Source of the DNA: Halichondria panicea
Taxonomy: Eukaryota > Porifera > Demospongiae > Suberitida > Halichondriidae
Direction: 5' to 3'
Assembly: GCF_963675165.1 (NCBI RefSeq)
Contig: NC_087381.1
Span: forward strand, 1,302,001 to 1,366,000
Length of the DNA: 64,000 nt
In this document: positions 32,906-43,471 of the stretch, piece by piece
Position numbering within the stretch: the first letter of the stretch is position 1
Layout: the number at the start of each line of letters is the position of its first letter
The notes under the pieces: model-generated
The model's input: the letters and a program-made list of their open reading frames with translations, nothing else
What the model was told of the DNA's origin: nothing
The model's database searches: none
Position numbers and translations under genes: made by a program

Positions 32906-34513
32906 ATGGAGCTAAACACTGCCTACGATGTTGTGCATGGTAACAGAGAAATACAAGCAATTGATTTGCAGGAAAGCATTGCCTACAATGTCAACCAGAG
33001 AAGTCTCACCCAAACAGATAATGAGTACAGTACCATTGAGAACACTGGATACAATACTGCTGGAGATACTAAATCTACCGAAAGTGTTTTGGACAACAAA
33101 AGCAACACAAAGAGAATAAGGCAAGAAGTGGCTAAAAATGAATATGGTAAAAAACGATTTGCAATTCTTGTCATCGTAGCTTTTGTTCTGTCTCTGTTGG
33201 TAGCTGTGGCAGCACTGGTCTACACCAATATAGAGTTGAAGAATCAGATGATCAGTACCAATAAGCAAATACAGTCCATGAACGAGCAACTGAACAACCA
33301 ATCCAGTCAACAGATTCAAATCCTACAAGCTCAACTCAGTCATTCAATTTTACTCCTTCAAAACAACTTTTCTGAGCAGCTGAGCAGTACTAATAAGCAA
33401 GCACAGTCCATGAACGAACAACTGATCATGAACAACCAATCCAGTCAACAGATTCAAATCCTACAAGCTCAACTCAGTCATTCAATTTTACTCCTTCAAA
33501 ACAACTTTTCTGAGCAGCTGAGCAGTACTAATAAACAAGTACAGTCTACCAACGAGCAACTGAACAACCAATCCAGTCAACTCAGCAATTCAATCATAGA
33601 TCTTTCAAGCAACATTTCCGAGCAAAACAAACATATTTTGAGAAATCTCAATGATGCACAGTCTATCCTTAAAGAATTGGAGCCACTACTTTATCTTGGA
33701 ACAATCAACAACCCAGCTAGCTCTTGTAGTGATATCCCTCAAGACCGACCATCTGGAGAATACTGGATTGCCACTAACACTACTAGCTCTCCTGTTCAGG
33801 TCTACTGTGACATGAATGGAACAAGCTGTAGCTGCAACATTGCAGGAGGATGGATGAGGGTAGCCAACCTTGACATGACTGATCCCAACCAAAACTGCCC
33901 AGATGGAATGAGACTGGTTACCAGGACAACAGCACCACTGCGTACTTGTGGTGGCCAAATCGAACGACAAGTAGGATGTACTTCCACTACCTATTCAACT
34001 TATGGGGTGGAGTATTCAAACGTTTGTGGTCGAATCATTGCATATCAAAGTAGTACTCCGGATGCTTTTGAGCCATATTTCACAAACAGAGCTGCATCTA
34101 TTGATGATGTTTACGTTGATGGTGTGAGCCTAACCCATGGACAGTCGCCTCGTCAGCATATTTGGACATTTGCTAATGCACTTGATGAAGTTCGATTTAA
34201 CGGTTATGTATGTCCCTGCACAAGACCTGACTTGACCTATACTGGAGTTGTACCTCCATTCATCGGTCAAGACTACTTCTGTGAAACTGGAAGTCGACAA
34301 GCATTTATTATTGGTATGTTCTATCCTGATGATCCACTCTGGGATGGTCAGGGATGCGGGGGTACCAGTACTTGCTGTGAGTTCAACAATCCACCGTGGT
34401 TCTGCAAGCAACTTCCTCAACCAACTACAGACGATATTGAGTTAAGGCTTTGTGGTAATCAAATACCAGACGAAGACTCACCAATTGAGATTGTGGAAAT
34501 ATACATTCGCTGA
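32906..34513 (+). CDS. P14: FReD-like type II transmembrane receptor, intact, longest stalk
   Basis: 535 residues, single exon, ATG at 32,906 in the usual leader; the longest copy in the window. The tail (1-84) has AYNVNQRSLTQ, NEYSTIEN (Tyr 41) and NTGY (Tyr 49), and YGKKRF precedes the helix at 85-106. The stalk (107-267) consists of a block of about 45 residues present twice in near-identical form (about 118-162 and 163-208: SMNEQL, NQSSQQIQILQAQLSHSILL, QNNFSEQLSSTNKQ). A third, diverged block follows with ILRNLNDAQSILKELEP. It is rich in Gln/Asn and sequons (NQS, NFS, NIS), with hydrophobic spacing that suggests a coiled coil. The ectodomain spans 268-535, with loop GGQIERQVGC after Cys 6 unique in the window and C-terminal variable stretch GNQIPDEDSP. 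Function unknown; surface recognition is inferred. Confidence 0.92.
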   Translation: MELNTAYDVVHGNREIQAIDLQESIAYNVNQRSLTQTDNEYSTIENTGYNTAGDTKSTESVLDNKSNTKRIRQEVAKNEYGKKRFAILVIVAFVLSLLVAVAALVYTNIELKNQMISTNKQIQSMNEQLNNQSSQQIQILQAQLSHSILLLQNNFSEQLSSTNKQAQSMNEQLIMNNQSSQQIQILQAQLSHSILLLQNNFSEQLSSTNKQVQSTNEQLNNQSSQLSNSIIDLSSNISEQNKHILRNLNDAQSILKELEPLLYLGTINNPASSCSDIPQDRPSGEYWIATNTTSSPVQVYCDMNGTSCSCNIAGGWMRVANLDMTDPNQNCPDGMRLVTRTTAPLRTCGGQIERQVGCTSTTYSTYGVEYSNVCGRIIAYQSSTPDAFEPYFTNRAASIDDVYVDGVSLTHGQSPRQHIWTFANALDEVRFNGYVCPCTRPDLTYTGVVPPFIGQDYFCETGSRQAFIIGMFYPDDPLWDGQGCGGTSTCCEFNNPPWFCKQLPQPTTDDIELRLCGNQIPDEDSPIEIVEIYIR

Positions 34514-35329
34514 ACACTTTTTCACTTAGCTATATAGCTAGCTGCATGCTGCTATAAACATTTAAGAAAGTAGAAACTGAATAATACAGCAGCTATGAAC
34601 ATAATAGCTATATCAATTTCCTACCTATTATATATTGAGCAGTTCATATTTGCCCATGCATGCAACACAACTGATTGAGTCGCTATATTGCCATGCCCAT
34701 GGCCATGCAAACTCATGAGTGAAACTACATCAATGGTGAATACTCATAGAACACTTGAGGCTAAAAACATTATAACATACAAATTAACTCATGACTTTGT
34801 GCAGTATACTATATAGGTATACGACAGCCATCCCTCAACACATGGTCTGCATGGTCTGATTAAATAATCTTACTTGCTTAAAAACTCATTAGTCAACTTT
34901 CGGGCATGAGCTATAAATTAGCTGAAAAGAAAATGTCAACAGTTATTCAATTTCTGGATTTCAAGAGTTCAGTTGATTTCAGTTGATTTCAGGAGTTGAG
35001 TTGACCTTAAAGAGTTGATTCTATGTGAGAGTTGATCTATATACTGACATGCAGTTAACGTCATGCAAAGCTGCTCTTGTAAGAAATGATAATATACCGC
35101 GTAAAATGAGCAGCCTCCCATGCATACTTCATTTATAACACACAACCATTGTCTTCAAATTAGACAAATTTGGGGAGAAAATAAAACAAATCCGCTGAAC
35201 TGTATAAAACCAATATGAGCGTATTAGCTTTATAGTACTACCGTTCTCTCGCGAAAATACGGTACGGAACAGGATCTATCGTTGCCAAGTAATATTATGT
35301 CAAACCAATAATTATGGTGTGCATGTTAA
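34514..35329. other. P14 3' flank, no gene seen
   Basis: The first 100 bases resemble the P5, P15 and P23 3' flanks (GTAGAAACTGAATAATA). The rest is AT-rich, with a short repeat TTGATTTCAGTTGATTTCAG near 34,970. No coding sequence recognised. Confidence 0.5.
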
Positions 35330-35540
35330 CAGTTCTAACAACATGCAAGTTGTCAGAACCATTATCCAAGCGGAAGAATAAAAGCTGTCAGAACAAATCC
35401 AAGCTGTCAGAACAATCAAGCAGAAGAATAAAAGCTGTCAGAACAATCATCCAAGCTGTCAGAACAATCAAGCGGAAGAATCGTGCAAGCTGTCAGAACA
35501 ATCAGTCAGAACAATCATACAAGCTGTCAGAACAAGCTTC
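35330..35540 (+). repeat. GTCAGAAC minisatellite upstream of P15
   Basis: Direct duplicate of the tract at 32,530-32,715 with a different number and order of units (AAGCTGTCAGAACAATC). The bases after both tracts, up to the P14 and P15 start codons, are practically identical, so P14 and P15 arose by direct duplication that included this block. Confidence 0.75.
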
Positions 35541-35730
35541 CTGTAATTCTCTTATAACATAACCTGTAACTGTTGGTATCGATGACTTAAACACCTACTG
35601 AAAGGAAATAACAATTAGAAGGGAAACGATTGCTGCACTAGTAAAACATACGTTCAGCAACTATACGATAAGTCTATATATATAACAACCTCTCTATATC
35701 AAGCCAGTGGTAGAGTTTCAACAGTGAATT

Positions 35731-37192
35731 ATGGAGCTAAACACTGCCTACGATGTTGTGCATGGTAACAGAGAAATACAAGCAATTGATTTGCAGGAAA
35801 GCATTGCCTACAATGTCAACCAGAGAAGTCTCACCCAAACAGATAATGAGTACAGTACCATTGAGAACACTGGATACAATACTGCTGGATACTAAATCTA
35901 CCGAAAGTGTTTTGGACAACAAAAGCAACACAAAGAGAATAAGGCAAGAAGTGGCTAAAAATGAATAATTATGGTAAAAAACGATTTGCAATTCTTGTCA
36001 TCGTAGCTTTTGTTCTGTCTCTGTTGGTAGCTGTGGCAGCACTGGTCTACACCAATATAGAGTTGAAGAATCAGATGATCAGTACCAATAAGCAAATACA
36101 GTCCATGAACGAGCAACTGAACAACCAATCCAGTCAACAGATTCAAATCCTACAAGCTCAACTCAGTCATTCAATTTTACTCCTTCAAAACAACTTTTCT
36201 GAGCAGCTGAGCAGTACTAATAAACAAGTACAGTCTACCAACGAGCAACTGAACAACCAATCCAGTCAACTCAGCAATTCAATCGTAGCTCTTTCAAGTA
36301 ATACTTCTGAGCAAAATGAAATTATTATTCGAGACCTCAATGACCTGCAGTCTATTTTTGCTGAGTTATAGGTCCAATGGCATTCTATCCTGGAACAATC
36401 AACAACCCAGCTAACTCTTGCAGTGACATCCCTCAAGATCGACCATCTGGAGAATACTGGATTGCCACTGGTTCTCCTGTTCAGGCCTACTGTGACATGA
36501 ATCGAACAAGCTGTAGCTGCAACACTGCAGGAGGATGGATGAGGGTAGCCAACCTTGACATGACTGATCCCAACCAAAACTGCCCAGAGGGATTGAGACT
36601 GGTAACCAGGACAGAACCACCATTGCATACTTGTGGCCGAGAAGGACCAGGATGTACTTCTACTACCTATTCAACGTATGGGGTGGAGTATTCGAAAGTT
36701 TGTGGTCGAATCATTGCATATCAAAATAATACTCTGGATGCTTTCACTCCATATTTCATTAATATATCTTTATCTATTGATGATGTTTACGTTGATGGTG
36801 TGAGCCTAACCTATGGACAGTCGCCTCGTCAGCACATCTGGACATTTGCTGGTGCAGTCGATGAAACTCGATCCGATGCTCATGTGTGTCCTTGCACAAG
36901 ACCTGACCTCCCCTACCCTAGAGTTGTACCTCCCTTCATTGGTCAAGACTACTTCTGTGAAACTGGAAGCCTACAGCGCTTTATTTATAATACCTTCTAT
37001 TCTGATGATCCACTCTGGGATGGTCAGGGATGCGGGGGTACCAGTACTTGCTGTGAGTTCAACAATCCACCGTGGTTCTGCAAGCAACTCCCTCAACCAA
37101 CTACAAACGATATCGAATTGAGGATTTGTGGTGAGCAATCTTTAGTCGATGAAGACACACCAATTGAGATTGCCGAAATATACATCCGCTGA
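35731..37192 (+). pseudogene. P15: FReD-like receptor paralogue with three small indels
   Basis: ATG at 35,731. The first half is a near-identical copy of P14. A two-base deletion (GGAGATACT to GGATACT, about 35,888) ends the tail frame. A four-base insertion (GAATATGG to GAATAATTATGG, about 35,966) lies just before the helix. A two-base insertion (GAGTTAGG to GAGTTATAGG, about 36,370) ends the stalk frame. From 36,377 to the TGA at 37,190 the whole ectodomain is open, starting MAFYPGTINNP. Its stalk has one repeat block, not two. Ectodomain loops (GREGPGC, FAGAVDETRSDAH, GEQSLVDEDTP) match P20 and P23, not P14, so the 5' and 3' halves have different closest relatives. Confidence 0.9.
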
Positions 37193-38264
37193 ACATGTTT
37201 TCGTTTCTATTCATAAGCTAGCTCTCAAGAGTAGAAACTGAATAATAGCATACAGTGCTTATAATTTTATACATTTGGAACATTAATCATGTAACTTGAT
37301 ACGCATGTTCATAATATAGATTATAATATATTATATATTATTTGAATCAGTGGAAATTGTTCATACTAATTTTTTCATGGTTATTTTTATTTACAGCAGT
37401 CGCCTGAACATTTTACGACATTGAAATGTACACAAAGACTATAATTATGTAGCCATTTTTGAGCTAATCTATGTCACTGATTCATGCAGGGAATTGCTAC
37501 AGTTATCATGTATAGTATAGTAACAACCTGTATTGTTTAGCATTAACAACTATGAGGTGTTAAATTATAGAACAAGTGTATAGGCAACCCAAAAGTTATT
37601 ACTAGAACAACACATTTTTCAGTAGAACGAAACATCATTTTGCAAATCCATGAATTAAAAATTAAAACCCATGACAAGAAGCCTATAGAAACTCTTACTT
37701 GCACTTCATCGTTGTTTCAGTATGACACTGTACAATTGGTTTAAACATGATACTTACATGCAGATGGATAGTACAGAGCACTGTACATGTACCATGATGT
37801 GCTGTGACACTAAGGAATATCCATTGAAACTCTCAGGATACTCCAGGGTACAAGTCCCATGTACCCTGCTAGGGTACATTGGCTTGTGTTCAGCCTAAAG
37901 TCCTCCCTCCACCCTTTAAGGACCATCTTGAAAAGTACTGCGACAAAAATTGTGAGAAGCACAAAAATGTGTACACCCACTTGGATTACATTGTGAAGAT
38001 CAGTATCCAATCAGATTCACTAAAACTACACGACCGCATTTGAAACCGGTTGTCTGAATTGTAAATGTGGTTTATCAAGTGCAAGCACACGCACACAAAA
38101 CATGCAGGGATCAAAGAGTGTTTACTACTACTAAGTTGTAAATGGGTTGGATTAACAGCGGTTCTAGTTATTCATAGTACAAGCTACCTGTACCATGGAT
38201 ATCTGTACGGTGGCCCGAGGTATACACCTACTCCATTTTGCATTTGCGGTTCATTTCACAGTTC
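37193..38264. repeat. P15 3' flank; arm of second inverted duplication
   Basis: Bases 37,193-37,480 match the P20 3' flank directly and the P23 3' flank inverted (59,870-60,200). Bases 37,490-37,720 pair inverted with 59,090-59,230, and 37,750-38,264 with 56,600-57,120. No gene is seen. Confidence 0.65.
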
Positions 38265-38385
38265 ACCTGCGCTTCTGCAGTTCAACTACGCTTCTGCACT
38301 TGGCTTATGCAGTTGGCTTTTGCAGTTGACTTTTGCAGTTGACTTTTGCAGTTGGCAGTTGACTTTTGCAGTTGCTCAATCACAA
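38265..38385. repeat. 13-base minisatellite, short allele
   Basis: Repeats of TTTTGCAGTTG(A/G)C. The inverted counterpart at 56,345-56,560 has many more units. Open frames across it are an effect of the repeat and not genes. Confidence 0.75.
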
Positions 38386-38502
38386 TGATCACAATTCCAT
38401 ATGATTTACAGCATTATAAGGACATAGAAATATTGTACAGCAGTACCTAGAAATGCTGATAGCAAGTCTGTATAACAGGTTACCATAATCAACATATATT
38501 TC

Positions 38503-38818
38503 TTAATAAGAAACAGGCAAGCCAATGATTATGCTGGCTAGCTAGCTGTGTCTAATATCTCTTGTGTCTGTCTGTGTTTGAACAATTATTTGTAAGGTCT
38601 CCACGAGTAAAAATATTTCATCAACAGATAGTTGAAATGGGGTATTCAATATTAATGTCTGCATATATATCCGGCAGTCCTATTACCCGTATACCGTTGA
38701 GTTGTTGCAAATGTGCCATGATAAAACACAGACAGACACAGCAGAGATATTAGAATTAGACACAGCTATAGCTATAGCTATAGCCAGCATAATTATTCTC
38801 TTGCCTGTTTCTTATTAA
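38503..38818. mobile_element. MITE with long terminal inverted repeats, copy 1
   Basis: About 316 bases with outer ends TTAATAAGAAACAGGCAAG and its complement. The inverted similarity extends about 75-90 bases inward (GCTGTGTCTAAT, CTGTCTGTGTTT). A second copy lies at 55,906-56,218 in the paired duplication. TTAA at both ends may be the target duplication. Confidence 0.7.
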
Positions 38819-38912
38819 AGCACATGTTGATGTCATGTGAGATTGTGAGATTGAGCAACTGAAAAAGTCAACTGCAGAAGCGAACTGCAGAAGCGAACTG
38901 CAAGAAGATTTT

Positions 38913-38996
38913 GTGCAATTCTTGTCATCGTAGCCGAGTTTTATTCTGTCTATATTGCTAGCTGTGGCAGCACTAGTGTGCATGTACACCAATATA
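38913..38996 (+). pseudogene. P16: membrane-helix relic of a family member
   Basis: About 80 bases match the helix and first stalk codons of the family (CAATTCTTGTCATCGTAGC to ACACCAATATAGA), with frame disruptions. It is fused to the minisatellite sequence on the left and unrelated DNA on the right. It is the inverted copy of the broken 5' end of P21 at about 55,150-55,240, including the same junction. Confidence 0.75.
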
Positions 38997-38999
38997 GAT

Positions 39000-40194
39000 A
39001 ATATATATAGTGTAAGTGTTACTAAGGTATACTCAGCAATAGTACATGCAATCATGCGGCAAGTAGTATTCTTATCTGATATTTGGTCCAGGAGCGCATA
39101 CAGTGTGTTCACAATCTCATTGTCCAGCTCAGGATTTGCTGTCGACAGCAACCGTGACAATCCCCTCCGAGGGCAAGTACTATGGCCTGTCAACTATAAC
39201 GCTCATCACCTACCAATTATAGGTTCAGCACAGCATTCACAGTAGCTCTGTATGGGATGCGGGGTAAATTTTGTAATGAAAGTAACTAAATACACATCTT
39301 CTAGTATATTTTATGTGGTGAGATGGTGAGATGTCGTAGATACTCTCAACTACAGAGCCATGAGCAACTTCAGAATTCAACACATACTTTGTCAAAAACA
39401 CCGATCCTTCTACTGTTGAGAAAGTGAGAGAGTGAATTTATTAGCAATTACATTGTCTGCAAATCCTTCTTCATTGATGTAGTGAAATAATCGTCCAGAA
39501 AATGTGCAATGTCATTGAAATAGTGAAGTCCACGTTTGAATTAAGGCAATTAATATATTAGTGTCACGTTGACAATTATTAAGAGTTGTGGTAATCGTGA
39601 GGGACAATTGAGATACTGGAAATAATCAGTAATCTCCTCGATCCTTGATGGTACTGACCACACCCATTTCACAGGAGTTCAATCTCATTGAATGTGACAA
39701 GTCAATATGTCTGGCAAGGATCTGTGTGCATTTACTAGGTTGTGCGATTGTGACAGCACTTCCTGTAAAACCCCATTTCCTGTCAATTAAAACAACCTTA
39801 CCGTAATGAAACTTTCGGACTCAGTGCTCAGTAACTAGTTGCTGCGAATTGATCATCCCTCGCAAAGTTTGCATATGTTGATGCTTGCAAAACATTCTAG
39901 TAATATGGTATAGTAATTCCTACATTGTACACATGTTATTGCCAAAGATCTGAGGTTGTTGCAGTCCAGTTTATTCTAGCTAGCACGATCTCTACAACCC
40001 ACCCACCCACTCACCTGTGGCTGTGGTTGTGTTGTGTAATGTGTAAGGGGGCCGTACATTACCGTAGAATCTGAACGACAGACTATGTAACATTGACTTG
40101 GAACATCACCTATACGTGTAAGAAATAGCTATTAGACTTCACTATAATAATAACACCATTACTGTACGGAAATTGAAAACTAACTCATCTCATG
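39000..40194 (-). other. Non-family spacer with weak open stretches on the minus strand
   Basis: No family sequence. On the minus strand, 39,415-39,239 is open for 58 codons (starting VEGSVFLTKYVL) and is preceded by an acceptor-like TTTCTCAACAG. Further up, about 39,760-39,430 has long open pieces (AVTIAQPSKCTQIL; FHYINEEGFADNVIANKF) interrupted by one or two stops. I recognise no domain. It could be decayed exons of an unrelated gene or chance. Bases 40,075-40,195 are an inverted repeat of 52,685-52,800. Confidence 0.3.
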
Positions 40195-40582
40195 GTGTAG
40201 TAATTACAAACACTAACTGTATTAAATTGCAATCACAACATGCTAAAATTCTGATAATTAGGTGGCAGATGTTTCTATGTTCCAAAATAATAATTGTTAC
40301 GGATTCGATATATGCAGAATGATAACAAAGCCTACACTTAAACAGTTCACTCATTGTATGAGGAACCAGATCAATACACGTACCACATGCCGAGATACTA
40401 TACGATCAGCCCTTGGTCTTCTAAATCACTTAGAAACTTCCCTTGTTTAGGCGTTACGTACACAGGACTTGCACATTCCAGAGCTGTTATGGCTAGAGAA
40501 TAGTGCATTACACGTATCCTTATGACGCTCCAATTGCTCCTGATAAAACACAGCAACTATAACTCTCTATACAGTTATTATT
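40195..40582. repeat. Direct duplicate of 21,060-21,500
   Basis: Nearly identical to the sequence upstream of P9 (TAATTACAAACACTAACTG and onward to TACAGTTATTATTAT). It shows that P9 and P17 with their flanks are a direct duplication. The match stops at 40,582, exactly before the unusual P17 5' end. Confidence 0.8.
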
Positions 40583-43156
40583 ATACTAGGGTGACACAAG
40601 GTGTCATGGGGCGAGCGTGTTAGCAGTACAGGTGGTTCACTGTGTTGTGAATACCTATGCCTGTCTGGCCTCAGGAGTCTCTGTAGAAAAAAAAACACTG
40701 GCTTATCAGTAATAATATTGGAAGAGAAAAATACACAACCAACACTGATGGAGGTAAATGCACTAATTCTGACAGTGTTCTTGGACATCACACAGAGAAT
40801 AAGGCAAGAAGTGGTTAAAAATGAATCTGGTAAAAAACGGTTTGCAATTCTTGCTGTCATAGCTTTTGTTTTGTCTCTGTTGGTAGCTGTGGCAGCACTT
40901 GTATACACCAATATAGAGTTGAAGAACCAGATGAACAGTATCAACTGAACAACCAATCCAGTCAACAAATTCAAACCCTACAAGCTCAACTCAGTGATTC
41001 AATTTTGTTCCTTCAAAATAACTTTTCTGAGCAGCTGAGCAGTACTAATAAAATAAGCAAGTACAGTCTGCCAACGAGCAACTGAACAACCAATCCAGTC
41101 AACTCAATGACGTACAGTCCATTATTGCTGAGTTAATCAACAACCCAGCTAGCTCTTGCAGAGATATCCCTCAAGATCGACCATCTGGAGAATACTGGAT
41201 TACCACTGACAGTACTAGCTCTCCTGTTCAGGTCTACTGTGACATGAATCGAACAAGCTGTAGCTGCAACACTACAGGAGGATGGATGAGGGTAGCCAAC
41301 CTTGACATGACCGATCCCAACCAAAACTGCCCAGAGGGATTGAGACTGGTAACCAGGGAAGAACCACCATTGCGTACTTGTGGCAAACATGCACTGGGAT
41401 GTCTGTCTACTACCTATTCGACGTATGGGGTGGAGTATTCAACAGTTTGTGGTCGAATCATTGCATATCAAAGTAGCACTCCGGATGCTTTTACTCCATA
41501 CTTCTCTAACAGATTTTTATCTATTGATGATGTTTACGTTGATGGTGTGAGCCTAACCCACGGTCACTCGCCTCATCAGCACATCTGGACATTTGTGAAT
41601 GCAGTCAATGAAACTCAAACCGATAGACGGGCATGTCCCTGCACAAGACCTAACCTCAACTACATTGGAGTTGTACCTCCCTTCATTGGTCAAGATTACT
41701 TCTGTGAAACTAGAAGCCAACAGCACGTTATTCATAATACCTTCTACCCTGATGATCCACTCTGGGATCATAGATACTATAAATTACATGGATATGAAAC
41801 GCCTCCGTAAACGGACGTTTGGGCTGGGATGATGATTGCCTCGGATGTAACGGTCTAGTATACGAATTTTTCCGAATAAAAATGGCTACTGAAAGTGTGT
41901 CTCGTTGTTCCAGCTCTGAGAGCGTCTCAGATGACTTTTGAAAATTTCTGACAGAGAATGATGATGATGGAGGCTTGACAATAACAAGAATACACTTTAC
42001 ATGTGCATTCTGCATGGGATTTAATATAGCACAAAATATTATTATTATTTAATAACAAAAACTATGTGTCTAGATAGATTGGAAATGAATGAATCATGAT
42101 AATGCTTGGCTATAATAGCTGATGTGGAGTAGAGGCTTTGACATAGACATGTGGACGTCACATTCTCGTGTCATTCTTTCGCCAGTCAATGAATGGTTCC
42201 TTCTTCTCGCAAGGCATTGTCTGAGGTGTAGTCTGGCTGCAAAACATAAGCAAACAGTCAAGTATGACATTGTAACTACTATAATAATTATACGAACGAA
42301 TAATAATTATGTAGCTATAATTTCATAATCAAAAAATAATAAATAATCAACAACAATTCATTGAGAGCGTGAATTTTTAGTACATTTGAACTTGCTTTTT
42401 AGCCAAACTAAGACATGTGCATCAATAAAACTTTGTGGACCCGGTGAACATGCTCTTACTCTATGCAATAAAACTTAGTACAGACATTCAACAAATATGG
42501 TTCAAGAAATCAACTGACACAAAGAAGGACACTTTAAAACACCTTCAACTGTTTGTAACCAGATAGTTAAAGCATACACAAGGTCAAAAGTAAGTGGACC
42601 CAGTACCTATACCTACTGGCTAACTACTACACAAAAAATAAACACAGTAATTCTTTTCAAACAGCAGATCAACTAACACAAAGTTATTAATAGAGTGAAT
42701 ATAGCCATTTTCAGCTCCACAAATCAGCTACAACGCTCTAACTGGAACAATCATAACTAAAACTTACTTTACAGACCTAGTTAAAGCCAATCATAGTGGT
42801 GGTCTATCACTTCAGCTTTCAATCGTACACTCTTGTGACAACAGATTCTTTGCTTGCCAGTAGCTCTTCATTTTCTGGTAGCTGTGAGACAATCCTCCTC
42901 CCAGCAAAACTCCCGATACTATCTGGAATCACTGTAATCTAGAGGCGTTTCATATCCATGTAATTTATAGTATCTATGCTGGGATGGTCAGGGATGCGGG
43001 GGTACCAGTACTTACTGTGAGTTCAACAATCCACCGTGGTTCTGCAAGCAACTCCCTCAACCAACTACAGACAATATCGAGTTGAGGCTTTGTGGTGATG
43101 AGGGTATTAGCAATGAAGACACACCCATTGAGATAGTTGAGATCTATGTTCGTTGA
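40583..43156 (+). pseudogene. P17: FReD-like receptor paralogue, foreign 5' end, transposon in last third
   Basis: The first about 195 bases (40,583-40,775) are not family sequence and replace leader, promoter and most of the tail; a possible ATG is at 40,748. Family sequence resumes in the tail (RIRQEVVKNESGKKRF) with an intact helix. Stalk frames break after NQMNSIN (deletion), at an AATAA duplication (about 41,046), and where INNPASSC follows directly on a shortened linker. The ectodomain is open from there to 41,768, with loop GKHALGC. A 1,210-base transposon then splits DPLWD from WDGQGCGG. The end EIVEIYVR and TGA at 43,154-43,156 follow the element. Confidence 0.9.
41769..42978. mobile_element. 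1.2-kb non-autonomous DNA transposon, perfect 37-base TIRs
   Basis: Terminal inverted repeats 41,769-41,805 and 42,942-42,978 are perfect, beginning CATAGATACTATAAATTACA. The gene sequence CTGGGAT is duplicated on both sides (41,762-41,768 and 42,979-42,985), a seven-base target duplication. Removing the element and one duplicate gives the sequence of the other family copies. Inside I find no transposase; open frames are short. Seven-base duplications are uncommon; eight (hAT, P) or nine (Mutator) are usual, so the superfamily is left open. Confidence 0.92.
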
Positions 43157-43471
43157 ATTACACGCTCAAGACAATTAAATGCAAATAGACAGTATTAGAG
43201 CCGAGACCGGGTACATGCACCATTTTTTGATTAATAATTTTATCAATCATAGCTTTTAGCTTCTAATCTATTGTGGTCTAGATGATAATTAGTTACACAT
43301 ATATACATTAATGCACATTACATAGTTCTGACAGAGTCAGTATAGTAACATTTTCTTTCTATTAGCAATGGAGTCACGTACGTATCACATAATTATTATT
43401 TAACCGCAACATTGGTATGTAAAATACAATAATTATATGACAAATAACGATAACAAATGACTAAGTATAGG
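43157..43471. repeat. P17 3' flank, duplicate of 23,011-23,290
   Basis: Closely matches the P9 3' flank, then jumps at about 43,437 to sequence equivalent to 23,905, so about 600 bases present downstream of P9 are missing here (or were inserted there). Confidence 0.7.

Noticed and set aside
41769-42978. Genes inside the 1.2-kb transposon
   Set aside because: Only short frames without recognisable motifs; one crosses the TIR. Nothing resembles a transposase.
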